Shown: piece by piece, positions 1 to 11,822 of the stretch
Position numbering within the stretch: the first letter of the stretch is position 1
How the letters are laid out: each line of letters starts with the position of its first letter
Source: Heracleum sosnowskyi
Lineage: Eukaryota > Streptophyta > Magnoliopsida > Apiales > Apiaceae
Assembly: GCA_030848705.1 (NCBI GenBank)
Contig: CM061237.1
Location: forward strand, 83,943,910-84,007,909
Direction: 5' to 3'
Length of the DNA stretch: 64,000 bases
Notes under the pieces: model-generated
What the model saw: the letters and a program-made list of their open reading frames with translations, nothing else
Told to the model about the DNA's origin: nothing
Database searches by the model: none
Program-made: the position numbers and the translations under genes

Positions 1-2
1 CC

Positions 3-560
3 ATCCTGAAGAAAACTGAATATCCAACATGGAAGGTAAAGATGCTGATGTACCTGGAGGCTACTATCAAGAGAAACAGGAATTGTAAAGTTGAGATTAA
101 TAAAGAGAATAACTATAAGTTCATCCCAAATGCACCTAGAAAATGCTGCTTTAACTGTGGAAACTCTAATCATCTTGCTATTGATTGCAGGAAGAGTAAA
201 AAGAAGGTTACTGAAATTCCTAAGTCTGATGTTAGGAGTAGATCAGTATTTTATAAACCACAGAAGTCCTGTTTTCATTGTGGTAGTAGATGACATTCTA
301 TTTATACTTGTGAAGAATACCATAGTTTGTACCATAACTTTTATGATCCTTTACCTAAGTTTAATAAAAGTGCAAATTCTGGTATCATTAAGAATGTCAA
401 AGTGAAACATGCATCTGTTAATACTAATACTGACAAAGCAAATCCTGATGGATCTTATTCTGTCAGGACTGCTAAAGTCAAAAAGTCTTCTGCTGCTAAA
501 TTTAGTAAAATGCATGGAAAAGGAACCCAACAAGTGTGGGTTCCTAAATATTCTAACTAG
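3..560 (+). pseudogene. gag: A1 gag remnant with two zinc knuckles
   Basis: Nucleocapsid part of the Copia Gag, which packages element RNA. The frame starting at base 3 has a short N-terminal piece (EYPTWKVKMLMYLEAT, typical of Sirevirus Gag starts) joined directly to the basic stretch IKRNRNCKV that should lie several hundred residues later, so most of the capsid region is deleted. Two knuckles follow: CFNCGNSNHLAIDC and CFHCGSR...HSIYTC. The second is broken by a TGA at 291-293 where copy A2 reads TGG. The frame ends in a TAG at 558-560 just after QVWVPK, a C-terminal motif with counterparts in B and C. Assignment to Gag is secure; it is not functional. Confidence 0.85.
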
Positions 561-584
561 TGAATTGTAATTCTGATTGCAGGG
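561..584 (+). promoter_or_regulatory. Acceptor-like site at the A1 gag-pol junction
   Basis: The gag stop ends at 560. A T-rich stretch leads to TGATTGCAG, with AG at 581-582, followed by GG and the pol frame. Pol is shifted +1 relative to gag. The sequence looks like a plant 3' splice site, and elements B and C have the same arrangement. Use as a splice site is inference. Confidence 0.4.
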
Positions 585-3469
585 AAAAAGGAAAAATGTG
601 TTAGTCATGGATAGTGGATGTTCTGTGCACATGACTGGAAACAAAGCCCTGTTATCAGAATATGAGGAAAAAGCTGGCCCAACTATATCTTATGGAGATG
701 GCAACATTGGACAAACATTGGGATATGACAATATAATCATTGGAAATGTCATCATTGAAAAAGTAGCTCTAGTGAAGGGACTAAAACACAACCTGTTGAG
801 TATTAGTCAAATCACTGACAGAGGTCATCATGTCAACTTCTATTCCACTCATTGTGAAGTAGTCAGCAAAGCATCAGGAAAAGTTGCACTCACTGGCTAC
901 AGGCATGGTAACATTTATGAAGCCAACATTCAAGCAAATACTGCTAGCTCTCCTACTTGTCTCATCAGTAAAGCATCAGTAGATGAAAGTTGGAATTGGC
1001 ACAAGAAGCTTTCTCATCTCAACTTCAGCAACATCAATGAGTTGGTTAAGAAAGATTTGGTTAGAGGATTGCCTAAAGCACTGTATACTCCTGATGGACT
1101 CTGTGATGCATGTCAAAAAGCTAAACAAAGAAGGACATCATTCAAGAGTAAATCTGAATCCTCTATTGAAGAACCATATCACATGTTACATCTTGATCTA
1201 TTTGGACCAGTCAACATAATGTCCATCAGTAAGAAAAGATACACCCTTGTTATTGTTGATAAATACTCTAGATTCACCTGGGTGTACTTTCTGCACAGAA
1301 AAGATGAGACTCCTGAAATACTGTTGGACCATGTGAGAATGATTGAGACAGGCACAGAGTATAAAGTCAAGATTCTGAGAAGTGATAATGGTACTGAATT
1401 CAAGAATTCAAAGATGGAAGAGTTCTGCAAATACAAAGGAATTATTCAACAATTCTCTGATCCAGGTTGGAAGAAGCTAAATTGCCTACATATTTCTGGG
1501 CAGAAGCAGTCAATACAGCATGCTATACACAAAATCTCACATTGATAAACAGACATGGTGTAACTCCGTATCAAATTCTCAAGGAGAAGAAACCTAGTTT
1601 GAAGCATCTGCATGTGTTCGGCTGTAAGTGTTTTGTTCTCAGAACTCATCCTGAACAGCTAGGGAAATTTGAAACAAAGGCTGATGAGGGAATTTTCATT
1701 GGCTATCCTGCATCAAGAGCCTTTAGAGTTTTCAATTTGAGAACAAGGACTGTCATGGAGTCAATACATGTATCTTTTGATGATAAGAAAATAACTGGAA
1801 TAAATGAAGACTCTCATGATAGGTTGACTTTTGAAAATGAAGCTACCAAGGATCCTGAAGAACAAGAATCAGATACTGACACTTCATCAGATACTGATGG
1901 GTCACCAAATCCTGATGATTCACCAAATCCTGATGACTCACCAAATACCGATGGAGCACCAAATACTGATGGTGCTAATACTGATGATGCAAATAATGTT
2001 GACACCACTAGTAGTGCAAATGTTGAGGGGGGGGGGGGCAACAGCAAACTACTACAAATTCTGAGTCTACTCAATCACCAGGACAAAATTCTTCAGATAC
2101 TGATTCAAGTGACAATCCTGATAATTCATCAGGAGGTGATAACAACAATTCAGGGGGAGCTTCTACTTAAGCAAATTCTTTTAATCAAGATAACACCAAT
2201 CCAGGGGGAGCATCTACTTCAAGGAATAATTTACCACCAACAAGGAAATGGACAAGAGATCATACTCCTGATTTGATAATTGGAGATCATGATGCAGGTG
2301 TTAAAACAATGAGTGCAACTCAAAATGAATGTCTATATCATAACTTTCTATCCAAGGAGGAACCTAAGAAAGTTGAAGATGCACTTAAGGATGTTGATTG
2401 GGTTACTGCAATGCAAGAAGAATTGAATGAATTTGAAAGAAATGAAGTCTGGAAACTAGTACCAAGACCAAAGAATAGGTCAATTGTTGGTACAAAGTGG
2501 ATTTTCAAGAATAAGACTGATTCAGATGGTGTAATAATCAGAAACAAAGCAAGGCTAGTTACAAAGGGGTATTCTCAACAAGAAGGAATTGACTATGATG
2601 AAACTTTTGCTCCTGTTGCAAGACTAGAGGCCATCAGGATCTTTCTGGCATATGCAGCTCACAATAAATTCAAGGTTTTCCAGATGGATGTTAAAAGTGC
2701 TTTCTTAAATGGTGAACTGGAGGAAGAAGTATATGTTGAACAGCCTCCTGGTTTCATTGATCCTAAATATCCAAATCATGTCTACAGATTGGATAAGGCA
2801 CTTTATGGACTAAAGCAAGCTCCAAGACCATGGTATGAAACCTTAGCTCAATTCTTACTGGAAAGTGGAATCAAAAGAGGTACTATTGATAAAACTCTAT
2901 TTTACTTGAATCATGGTAACGATTTGCTTTTAGTTCAGATTTATGTTGATGATATCATTTTTGGGTCAACAAACAATAAGCTGTGTGAAAAGTTTTCTAA
3001 GCTTATGTAGTCAAGATATCAAATGAGCATGATGGGAGAAATGAGTTACTTTCTTGGTCTTCAAGTTAAACAGACTGATGATGGGATTTTTATCAATCAG
3101 TCAAAATATACAAGGAATCTATTGAAAAGGTTTAACATGCAAGATAGTGCTACTGCAACAACTCCTATTGCTACAACTACCAAACTTGATCCTGATCAAG
3201 GTGCTGAGGTAGATGTAACTCACTACAGAGGAATGATTGGCTCTTTACTGTATCTTACTGCAAGTAGACCAGATATCATGTTTGCAACCTTTCGTTGTGC
3301 AAGATTTCAAGCAAAACCTAGGGAACCCCATCTGATTGCAGTCAAAAGAATTTTCAGATATCTCAAAGGCACTCCTTCACTTGGCCTTTGGTATGTAAGG
3401 GAATCAGATTTTGGGCTGTGTGGTTATTCAGATGCTGATTTTGCAGGATGCAAGATAGACAGGAAAAGT
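583..3469 (+). pseudogene. pol: A1 pol, first part: protease, integrase, RT, start of RNase H
   Basis: Copia Pol copies element RNA to DNA and inserts it. Visible in order: protease motif VMDSGCSVHMTG near 604, the GAG-pre-integrase zinc finger (WHKKLSHLN ... CDACQKAKQ) near 995-1125, integrase core with DLFGP and RSDNGTEF, then RT with QMDVKSAFLNGE and YVDDIIFGS near 2943, and RNase H start YSDADFAGC near 3428. Lesions: compared with A2, about 67 bp are missing near 1465, removing the TPQQNG...ERKNR segment with the integrase catalytic Glu and shifting frame. There is a second frame change in the linker around a run of G at 2026-2038, and a TAG at 3008-3010 where A2 has CAG. The Tekay-like insertion then cuts it at 3469. 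Confidence 0.9.
3465..3469. repeat. Target site duplication AAAGT, left copy
   Basis: AAAGT directly precedes the TGTGACG end of the inserted LTR and recurs at 15785-15789 directly after the TTACA end. Removing one copy and the insert restores the RNase H reading of element A. Confidence 0.97.
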
Positions 3470-6400
3470 TGTGACGCCCTCCAAACCCGGGGTACAGATT
3501 TGAGGAGTCATCCGACCAACGGAATACTATTTAACACATGCATAATATATATAAAGACACAATTACCCCTTGACCAAGACCGCATCCAGATTATGGCAAT
3601 GAACACAAGCTACTACAATCTTTTATTATTACAAACCAGTTTTATCAGAGTTATTACATCACAACTAAAGTTCAAATCTAGACATTAAATCTAGAAAAGC
3701 AAAACAACAACTACCCTGCCAATAACAGTGACTCGAGGGGCTCTCCTGACTGCTGGTGAACTATTGGTCACGCTATGCCAACTCATACTCTCGCTTCACT
3801 GGAATAGGGTTAGAAAACAACAAGCAAGAGTGAGCCAAAATTGCTCAGCAAACATCAACGAATCATTTCTATCACAGTTGTAAGGATATGAATTTAAGAT
3901 ATCAGAATCAACAATATTTAGCTAACACATGCTTTGTATCAATAATGATTGAAGTAAAGGATTAGAATTTGGCTTATACATTTTATTCAAATCAAAGGTT
4001 GTGCTGCTGGCCAGCCACGCATCAACCCCGGACTAGCTCATGTCATAGTCCTCTACTGGATCCCAGGCCAATCTGGGCCTTAAGTTATTCCGACCAATTA
4101 CTGGTCCATTTTTAAAAACACATGCCAATTCTATAATAGGGTATAAACAATAACATGCTCAATAAGATAAACTGAATGTATAGTAATTGCAAAAGAGCTT
4201 CAACTGTTCAGTATCAATGAAGATCGAGAAAGGATCATGGAGTAGTTTCAATGGTACAGTGTACTCATTCAATAAGGTAATCAATATTGGTAATCGTTAA
4301 TCAATAACCGTAATTGGTAGTCAAGATGGAAGTCAAATAATCAAAGGTTGTCAATGATAATCAAAGGATGATAAATAGCAACAATAGGTGGTAAACAATA
4401 ATCAAGTAAATTGGAAATAAGGGTTTCCGATGCAGATCAAATCAAAGAATCAAGAATTTCTAAGGAAATGGAATTAGTTGTCCAAATGCGGTTAAAAGAT
4501 GGATAATTTGAATTGTTCTGGGGATAACGGTATTCAAGTAATCAAGACAATAATAATTTTTATCACAAGTAAAGGCACAGATACTTGCCTGGTCTAAGCT
4601 GCTGTCGGATCGACTCTGCTCACTCTACTTTCCCCTTTCCCTTGCTCCGGGAACTCGATTCTATAATTAAACAACTCATTACAATAAGTCTAACTATTCT
4701 CGTTCTACTCTCGACACTTATTCAATCAATAATCACATTTAAACAAGTAACCGGGTACGTATCGGACATCCGGTATAATTTACGATATTTAAAACTCAGA
4801 TATTTGCCCTAGCACGGGCATATACAGACTATAAAACACAACACACAATTAATATGAACCATATTGCACTTATAAATATTTTTAAAACATCGTCTGAAAC
4901 TCATTTGAATTTTTAATAAGTCATTACTAATTTTTAAATCAAAAATCGGATTTTTAAATCCAATATAAACATTTAAATGAAAATAAATCAATTAATAAAA
5001 TTAATTGACACTCTTTAAATGCTCAAACTATTTTTAAATAAATAAATAGGCTTGAAAATAATTAAACTGAATTTTTAATTAATTAAATCTAATTAATAAT
5101 TAATTTTTAAGAATTAATTGATTAAAAGAATTAACCAATTAATTAATAAATTAATTATTAATTAAAAATAATTAAAATAATTAAGTTTAATCAATTTTCG
5201 GATTTAAAATAATAAATATAATTTATCAGAATTTTTCTGATATTAAAATATATTTTTTAAATAAAAAATATGAATTTTTAAAGTTTTTAAACTATTTTCG
5301 AATTAAATTTAAAAATAAAATTCAAAAACAGTTTTCTGAAAATGAATTAGGGTTTTGAAGATTGAAACCGGGTCGAAAAATCGGGTAAACGGGTCGGGAA
5401 GAACGAATCCGGGTCACCAAGAACAACCCGCCGGAATCTGGGTTTTCCAGAATCCGGCCGGCGTCCGGTGGCCGGACTTCGCCGTTTCCGATCAAAACAA
5501 AACCAAACCATAGGGCTTTTGTTCGCTTTTGCAAGACAAACACAACCCATATACACACACATCTGTCCCATGCCGGAATCGTGCCCAGAATTCATTCAAA
5601 GAACTCGCCGGCGACGACCTCGGCCGGAAACCCGATCTACTTAAATCCTACATGAAACTCAAAGATTAATATACCAAAATAAAGCTTATAACTCATACAA
5701 TCAAAGCCCTTTATCACAAACAATGTCAGATCAATATCAAGAACGTACGAATCGAAAGAAGAAATCGGGTCAAAACCCGAAAATCAAACCCGACTAAATT
5801 GAACTTAAACATGAAATTAAAGCATGGATTCTTGCTAATTAGAACCCTAGGAACATGTTAGAAGCAACCAATTGAACGGAGAATCAACAGAATGAAAATC
5901 CCCAAATTAATTAAGAACCCTAATTTTAATTCGAAACTTGTAAAATCAATATAAAATCGAATACTTACCAGATGATGATGAGGTTGGAAGATTCTGAAAC
6001 TAGATTTTTGGGGCTTCGATTTGAGTATAAGAACTTCAAATTTGGACTTCAATAACCCTTAGAACGAATTGATTGAAGATCAAGAACACAAAATAATTTT
6101 TGGGAATTTCGAATATTTTTGAGTAATTTCTGAAGAATTGCTAGGGTTATGAAGTCTGATTGGTCTTTTTATATTTCTGGAAAAATAATACCCCAAATAA
6201 CATTTTTGGATCGATATTGATTCGTTAGATCGTTTAAAAACCCTAATTAGGTCAAAAACACGTTTTACTAAAAATAAGGGGTTAAAAAGGTTGATGATTA
6301 TCCAAATTGATATATATCATTATATAACTAATGCTCAAGAATACTAGGGCTATAACAACTTCAATATTGATATAGAACGATAAATCCGTCCCCTTAAGCA

Positions 6401-6751
6401 ATTAGGGTTCGGAACGATTTTTCCTTTTTCGGATCAAAAATTGAAATTAATTTGCAGAATCAAATAGGTAGGGTTAAATAGAATCCCATAACCCTTTCGA
6501 TAACGATTCGAATACGAAAGACGAAGAATTAAAAATGAATGTACGAAATTTCAACGGGGCTCTTGAATTATCAAAACGGCTCAAATTTGAAGAAAATTCC
6601 AAATGACGAAATTTTTGAAAGGGGCTTCCGACTCACCATTTAGCACATAATCACACACTAAATATCATATAATAATATTCCAATATTCCAACATAAATAT
6701 TTTAGATTAAATATATCATTTAATCAAATAATAAAATTCACGGATATTACA
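3470..6751 (-). repeat. 3' LTR of the Tekay-like element (left in the window)
   Basis: Starts TGTGACGCCC and ends GATATTACA on the + strand, so in element orientation it runs TGTAATATCC to GGGCGTCACA. It matches 12517-15784 almost base for base. It includes a very AT-rich stretch around 5000-5330 and a GC-richer block around 5390-5640. The small open frames inside appear in both LTR copies, have no recognisable protein motif and I do not regard them as genes. Confidence 0.96.
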
Positions 6752-6764
6752 TCCTTCCCCCCTT
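6752..6764 (-). promoter_or_regulatory. Polypurine tract of the Tekay-like element
   Basis: On the minus strand this reads AAGGGGGGAAGGA and abuts the 3' LTR start, the expected primer for plus-strand DNA synthesis. Confidence 0.9.
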
Positions 6765-6790
6765 AATAGGATTCTGTCCTCAGAATCAGA

Positions 6791-9700
6791 TCAAGGAAAC
6801 AACTGGGGATACTTCTCTAACATCTCACTCTCTAACTCCCAGGTAGACTCTTCTACTTTAGGATTCCTCCACAAAACTCTCACTAACGCTACTGTCTTAT
6901 TCCTTAGTACTTTCTCCTTACGATCCACTATCTGAATTGGTCGTTCTACATATGATAAATCTGCCTGGACCTCTATTGGTTCATACTCTATTACATGATT
7001 CGAATCTGGTCGATACTTCTTAAGCATAGATACATGAAATACATTATGAACGTGCTGCATATGCGGTGGCAATGCCAACTCGTAAGCTACCTCGCCTACC
7101 TTCTTCAAAATCTCAAACGGCCCAACATATCTCGGACTCAACTTCCCTTTCTTTCCAAATCTAACTAATCCTTTCCATGGGGAAACTTTTAGTAACACTT
7201 GCTCTCCTTCCTCGAATCCCACATCCTTTCTGGCTAGATCCGCATACCTTTTCTGTCGGTCTTGAGCTGTTATCAATCTTCTCTGAATCAATTGAATCAC
7301 TTCTTTTGTTCGTTGTACTAGTTCTGGTCCTATCATTTTCCGTTCACCAACTTCTTCCCAATATACTGGAGATCGACACTTTCGTCCATACAAAGCTTCG
7401 TAAGGTGGCATTCCGATGCTCGCGTGAAAACTATTATTATATGAAAATTCCACCAAGGGTAGATGATCGTCCCAACTACCTTCAAAATCAAGTGCACATG
7501 TCCTAAGCATATCTTCAATAGTCTGAATTGTCCTTTCGCTTTGACCGTCCGTCTGCGGATGATAAGCCGTACTCATTCTCAACTCGGTGCCCAAACACTC
7601 TTGAAAACTCCTCCAAAATCTTGAATTGAATCGAGGGTCTCTATCAGACACTATCGATACTGGAACTCCATGTCGTACTACGATTTCTTTTATGTAAATA
7701 TGAACTAACTTATCCAGCGAGAATCTCTCGTTAATCGGAAGAAAATGCGCAGATTTCATCAATCGATCCACGACAACCCAGATGGCATCATGGTTAGCTT
7801 TTGTTCTAGGCAATCCTACTACAAAGTCCATCGCAATGTGTTCCCACTTCCATTCGGGAATCTCCAATGGTTGAAGTAATCCACTTGGTCTCTGATGTTC
7901 TGCCTTAACTCTTTGACACGTAAAGCATTTACTTACCCATTCCGCAATCTCTCTCTTCATATCTGGCCACCAAAAGTTCGTCTTAAGATCTCGATACATC
8001 TTCGTACTCCCTGGATGAATTGAATACTTCGAGTTATGTGCTTCGTGCAGAATCTCACTTTTCAGTTCCGTTACGTTAGGTATCCATATCCGAGAAGCAA
8101 ATCTCAAGATCCCTTTGTCGTCCGGTTGGCTACATATTTCCTCACCTGTCATTTTACTCACATCGTCGTTCATAACTTGCTCTTGGCATTTTCGTATCTT
8201 CTCCAACAATTCAGGTTGAAACGTCATGGTATAAATCATTTCCGTCGCGTTCTTCGGATTAATTACTTCGATTTCTAACTTCTCAAATTCCTTGTATAAC
8301 TCTTTGGTCATCATTAGTGTGTTTAATCTCTCTTTTCTGCTCAATGCATCTGCTACCACATTTGCCTTGCCGGGATGATAGTTAATAGAAACGTCGTAGT
8401 CCTTGATTAGTTCTAACCATCTTCGTTGCCTCATGTTCAGCTCTTTCTGAGTAAAGATATACTTCAAACTTTTGTGATCGGTGTAAATTTCACATCTTTC
8501 TCCATACAAGTAGTGTCTCCATATCTTCAAAGCAAACACAATAGCTGCTAACTCCAAATCGTGTGTAGGGTACTTCTGTTCGTGGGGTCTCAACTGTCTT
8601 GACGCATAAGCAATCACCTTGTCATGTTGCATAAGTACGCATCCTAATCCTTTATACGACGCATCACTATAGATTACGAAATGACCTTGATCGTCTGGTA
8701 ACATCAATACCGGTGCCGTAGTTAGTCTTTTCTTTAACTCTTGGAAGCCTTCTTCGCACTTTTCGTTCCATATGAATCGCTCGCTTTTCCTTGTCAGCTT
8801 GGTCATTGGAGTAGCTATCTTCGCAAAATCTTGCACAAATCTCCGGTAGTATCCGGCTAATCCCAAGAAACTTCTGACTTCAGTCGGTGTCCTTGGTCTC
8901 TCCCAATCTTTCACTGCCTCTATCTTTGCTGGGTCCACTTTGATGCCTTCACTGCTCACCACGTGTCCTAAGAAATGAACTTCTTTCAACCAGAATTCAC
9001 ACTTGGAAAACTTCGCGTATAGTCCTTCTTGTCTCAACGTTTCTAACACAATTCGCAACTGGTCTGCATGCTCTTCTTCTGTCCTCGAGTATATCAAGAT
9101 GTCGTCGATGAATACCACTACAAACTTGTCCAAATATCTCTTGAAAATCCTGTTCATTAGATCCATAAAAGCTGCGGGTGCATTCGTTAGTCCAAACGCC
9201 ATTACTAAGAATTCATAGTGCCCATACCTTGTTCGAAAGGCTGTCTTCGGTATGTCGTCTGGTCTAATCTTCAATTGGTGATATCCTGACCGTAGGTCGA
9301 TCTTTGAAAAATGTACCGCTCCCTTCAGCTGGTCAAACAGATCATCTATTCGAGGTAACAGATACTTGTTCTTAATGGTCAGCTTGTTCAACTCCCGATA
9401 GTCTATACACAATCTCATGCTTCCATCCTTTTTCTTGACAAACAGTACTGGTGCTCCCCACGGTAAAACGCTGGGTCTAATAATTCCTTTTTCTAGCAAA
9501 TCTTGCAGTTGATCAGCCAATTCCTTCATCTCCACTGGTGCCATTCTGTAAGGGGCCTTCGATACTGGCTCCGCGCCTGGTACTAAGTCTATCGCAAATT
9601 CAATCTCTCTATCTGGAGGTAAACCTGGTAATTCTTCCGGAAAAACATCTGGAAACTCATTTACGACTGGAATATCTTCTAACTTAGAAACTTCCTTATC

Positions 9701-11404
9701 TATATCTATCACATAAGCTAGATACGCCTCACAACCTTGCCTTAATAACCTCTTAGCCTGAATCATTGTCAGGAACCTCTTTCTTTGTTTCTCTCCTCTA
9801 AATATTATCTCTTTCTTTTCTAGGGTAATCAAAGTAACCCTCTTATTCTTACAATCAATACTTGCATCATGCTTAGTCAACCAATCCATCCCTAATATCA
9901 CATCAAATTCACCTAACTTAAAAGGTAACAAGTCAACATAAAAACGATTTCCCAAAATCTCTATCTCACAACGGGGATAATATGAACTGACCGCGATACG
10001 ATCCTGATTAGCTATCTCTATAGTCAACACTCCACTTAAAGGTTTCGTTACGCAATTCAATCTACGAGCAAACGTCTCAGAAATAAAAGACTTCGTCGCT
10101 CCCGAATCTATTAACACTTGTGCAGGAATAGAATTTACTAGAAGTGTACCTGCCACCACGTCGGAATCTCTCACTGCTTCTCCCATTGACATATTGTAGG
10201 TCCTGGCTAACGGCTGGACGTTAACAACTGGGGGTGCTTCAATTGCCCGAATCATATTGTTCACGGTTGCTGGTGCTCTGCAGTCCTTAATCACGTGACC
10301 TGGTTTCTTACACCGATGACACACGATGCCTATCTTGCAATCCCGGGAATAATGTCCCTTCTGATTGCATTTAAAGCATGTGACATTCAATCGATGGCAT
10401 ATCCCTAGATGTCGCTTCCCGCATGTCTTGCATTCTGGTAGTGGGGGTCTAGAAAGTCCCTGCTGACTGCCGGTTAGTAGACGGTTATCTTGTCCTACGC
10501 TTCCGGTGTCTGGTTTCCTAAAACTTGTATTCCTTCCGTGCTGAAATCCCAGCTTCTTATTTGCTTGCCCTTGAAAACTTCCCTGCTGCTGTCCCTTATC
10601 GGGTATCCCTGCTTTCCTTTTCTTGTTCTCCCTCTCTTTCATGTAAGAATCACTCTCTGCCTCTGCAATCATTGCCTTTTGGACCACCGCTGCATAGGTG
10701 TCCAACTCCAATACATCTAACTTACTACGAATCCAAGACCTCAGTCCCTGCTGGAACCTTTTGGCCTTCTTCTTTTCCGTATCCACATAGGTTGGAACAA
10801 ACCTTGACAACTCCGTAAACCTTGTTTCATATTGGGGCACTGTCATGCTTCCCTGCTTTAATTCCAAAAACTTCAATTCCATCTGATCTCTCATATAGTC
10901 CGGAAAATACCTTTCCAAAAACAACTCTGTGAATCTTGCCCACGTAATCAATCCCTCGGGCTCCATAGCCCTACTCGTTTCCCACCAATAACTAGCCTCA
11001 TTCTTCAGAAAATAGCTTGCATACTCTGTCTTCTTGTCCTCTGTCACCTCTATCAAGGCAAAAGCCTTTTCCATCTCTTTCAACCATGCCTTAGCCTCTA
11101 CAGGGTCTGCTGATCCTTTAAATTCTGGAGGTTTTGCTGCCTGGAAAGATTTGAACGTAACTGCCGGTGCTGCTTGCTGGTGCTGTTGTTGATGCTGCTG
11201 ATGCTGATGTTGCTGATGCTGTTGCTGCTGTTCTAAGAGCTGTTGCTGAAATGCACGTTGCTGCTGTGCTAATGCGGCAGTCTGTTGAGTAAGGGTATTT
11301 AACAACTGGATTACCATCGGGTCCACACGGCCCGTGGGAGGTGTATTTTGTTGACCTTCTTGGTCAGAAGTATCAGTTGAACGGGTTTGTCGTCTAGGAG
11401 CCAT
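6791..11404 (-). CDS. gag-pol: Gag-Pol polyprotein, Tekay/Del-type chromovirus, intact
   Basis: An open 1537-aa polyprotein that would assemble particles, reverse transcribe and integrate the element. By residue: Gln/His-rich tract about 47-78; Gag capsid domain about 85-250; three zinc knuckles (C325/C328/H332/C336, C343-C356, C362-C375); aspartic protease with DSGA at 433-436; RT about 610-790 with catalytic FIDD (D767, D768); RNase H from about 905 with IYSD (D914), E951, D976 and D1019; integrase zinc finger H1123/H1130/C1160/C1163; integrase core with D1193, D1254 and E1290 (35 residues between the last two); then a C-terminal chromodomain-like tail about 1470-1537. No stop or frameshift and all catalytic residues are present. 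The start is the first ATG with a normal Gag N-terminus behind it. Confidence 0.95.
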   Translation of the reverse strand: MAPRRQTRSTDTSDQEGQQNTPPTGRVDPMVIQLLNTLTQQTAALAQQQRAFQQQLLEQQQQHQQHQHQQHQQQHQQAAPAVTFKSFQAAKPPEFKGSADPVEAKAWLKEMEKAFALIEVTEDKKTEYASYFLKNEASYWWETSRAMEPEGLITWARFTELFLERYFPDYMRDQMELKFLELKQGSMTVPQYETRFTELSRFVPTYVDTEKKKAKRFQQGLRSWIRSKLDVLELDTYAAVVQKAMIAEAESDSYMKERENKKRKAGIPDKGQQQGSFQGQANKKLGFQHGRNTSFRKPDTGSVGQDNRLLTGSQQGLSRPPLPECKTCGKRHLGICHRLNVTCFKCNQKGHYSRDCKIGIVCHRCKKPGHVIKDCRAPATVNNMIRAIEAPPVVNVQPLARTYNMSMGEAVRDSDVVAGTLLVNSIPAQVLIDSGATKSFISETFARRLNCVTKPLSGVLTIEIANQDRIAVSSYYPRCEIEILGNRFYVDLLPFKLGEFDVILGMDWLTKHDASIDCKNKRVTLITLEKKEIIFRGEKQRKRFLTMIQAKRLLRQGCEAYLAYVIDIDKEVSKLEDIPVVNEFPDVFPEELPGLPPDREIEFAIDLVPGAEPVSKAPYRMAPVEMKELADQLQDLLEKGIIRPSVLPWGAPVLFVKKKDGSMRLCIDYRELNKLTIKNKYLLPRIDDLFDQLKGAVHFSKIDLRSGYHQLKIRPDDIPKTAFRTRYGHYEFLVMAFGLTNAPAAFMDLMNRIFKRYLDKFVVVFIDDILIYSRTEEEHADQLRIVLETLRQEGLYAKFSKCEFWLKEVHFLGHVVSSEGIKVDPAKIEAVKDWERPRTPTEVRSFLGLAGYYRRFVQDFAKIATPMTKLTRKSERFIWNEKCEEGFQELKKRLTTAPVLMLPDDQGHFVIYSDASYKGLGCVLMQHDKVIAYASRQLRPHEQKYPTHDLELAAIVFALKIWRHYLYGERCEIYTDHKSLKYIFTQKELNMRQRRWLELIKDYDVSINYHPGKANVVADALSRKERLNTLMMTKELYKEFEKLEIEVINPKNATEMIYTMTFQPELLEKIRKCQEQVMNDDVSKMTGEEICSQPDDKGILRFASRIWIPNVTELKSEILHEAHNSKYSIHPGSTKMYRDLKTNFWWPDMKREIAEWVSKCFTCQRVKAEHQRPSGLLQPLEIPEWKWEHIAMDFVVGLPRTKANHDAIWVVVDRLMKSAHFLPINERFSLDKLVHIYIKEIVVRHGVPVSIVSDRDPRFNSRFWRSFQECLGTELRMSTAYHPQTDGQSERTIQTIEDMLRTCALDFEGSWDDHLPLVEFSYNNSFHASIGMPPYEALYGRKCRSPVYWEEVGERKMIGPELVQRTKEVIQLIQRRLITAQDRQKRYADLARKDVGFEEGEQVLLKVSPWKGLVRFGKKGKLSPRYVGPFEILKKVGEVAYELALPPHMQHVHNVFHVSMLKKYRPDSNHVIEYEPIEVQADLSYVERPIQIVDRKEKVLRNKTVALVRVLWRNPKVEESTWELESEMLEKYPQLFP

Positions 11405-11822
11405 ATCGCTGATGAATAAACAATAATTGGCTTAATCAAACAGTTCATACAAGAGAAGGAAGGATCACAATTGATATCTCGAAGGTTTACAGATCTTCTC
11501 AACGGTGTATGGATACACTCGTTGCAATAAGTAGAATAACAGTTATGATGCTGGAAATGAATGACAGGGGAATAAATACAGTTCTATAAAAGAGGTTTAT
11601 CATATATATATAGATAGAGTCAGTACAAGCGTAGAACGCTTCAAAAGAAAATATATCATGGCTGAACCATAACTGCCGACCAGCAATACAACAACAAAAA
11701 TGCAACAACAACCCGAGGCGTTCCTATAAGCCCGGTGCACTGCTGATTCTACAATATGCATCTATATACTAACTATCTAGAACCATACATCCATGTCACA
11801 TCTGTCTGCTACCGATACCTGC

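Noticed and set aside
2026..2038. G run as a programmed frameshift site
   Set aside because: A2 has only five G at this place; the run looks like a private expansion or sequencing problem in A1.
5000..5330. Replication origin or matrix attachment region in an AT-rich block
   Set aside because: AT richness alone, inside an LTR and present twice; no specific motif.
5322..5595. Small ORFs within the Tekay LTR, found again at 14369-14642
   Set aside because: They are duplicated only because the LTR is duplicated, have no motif and sit in LTR sequence.
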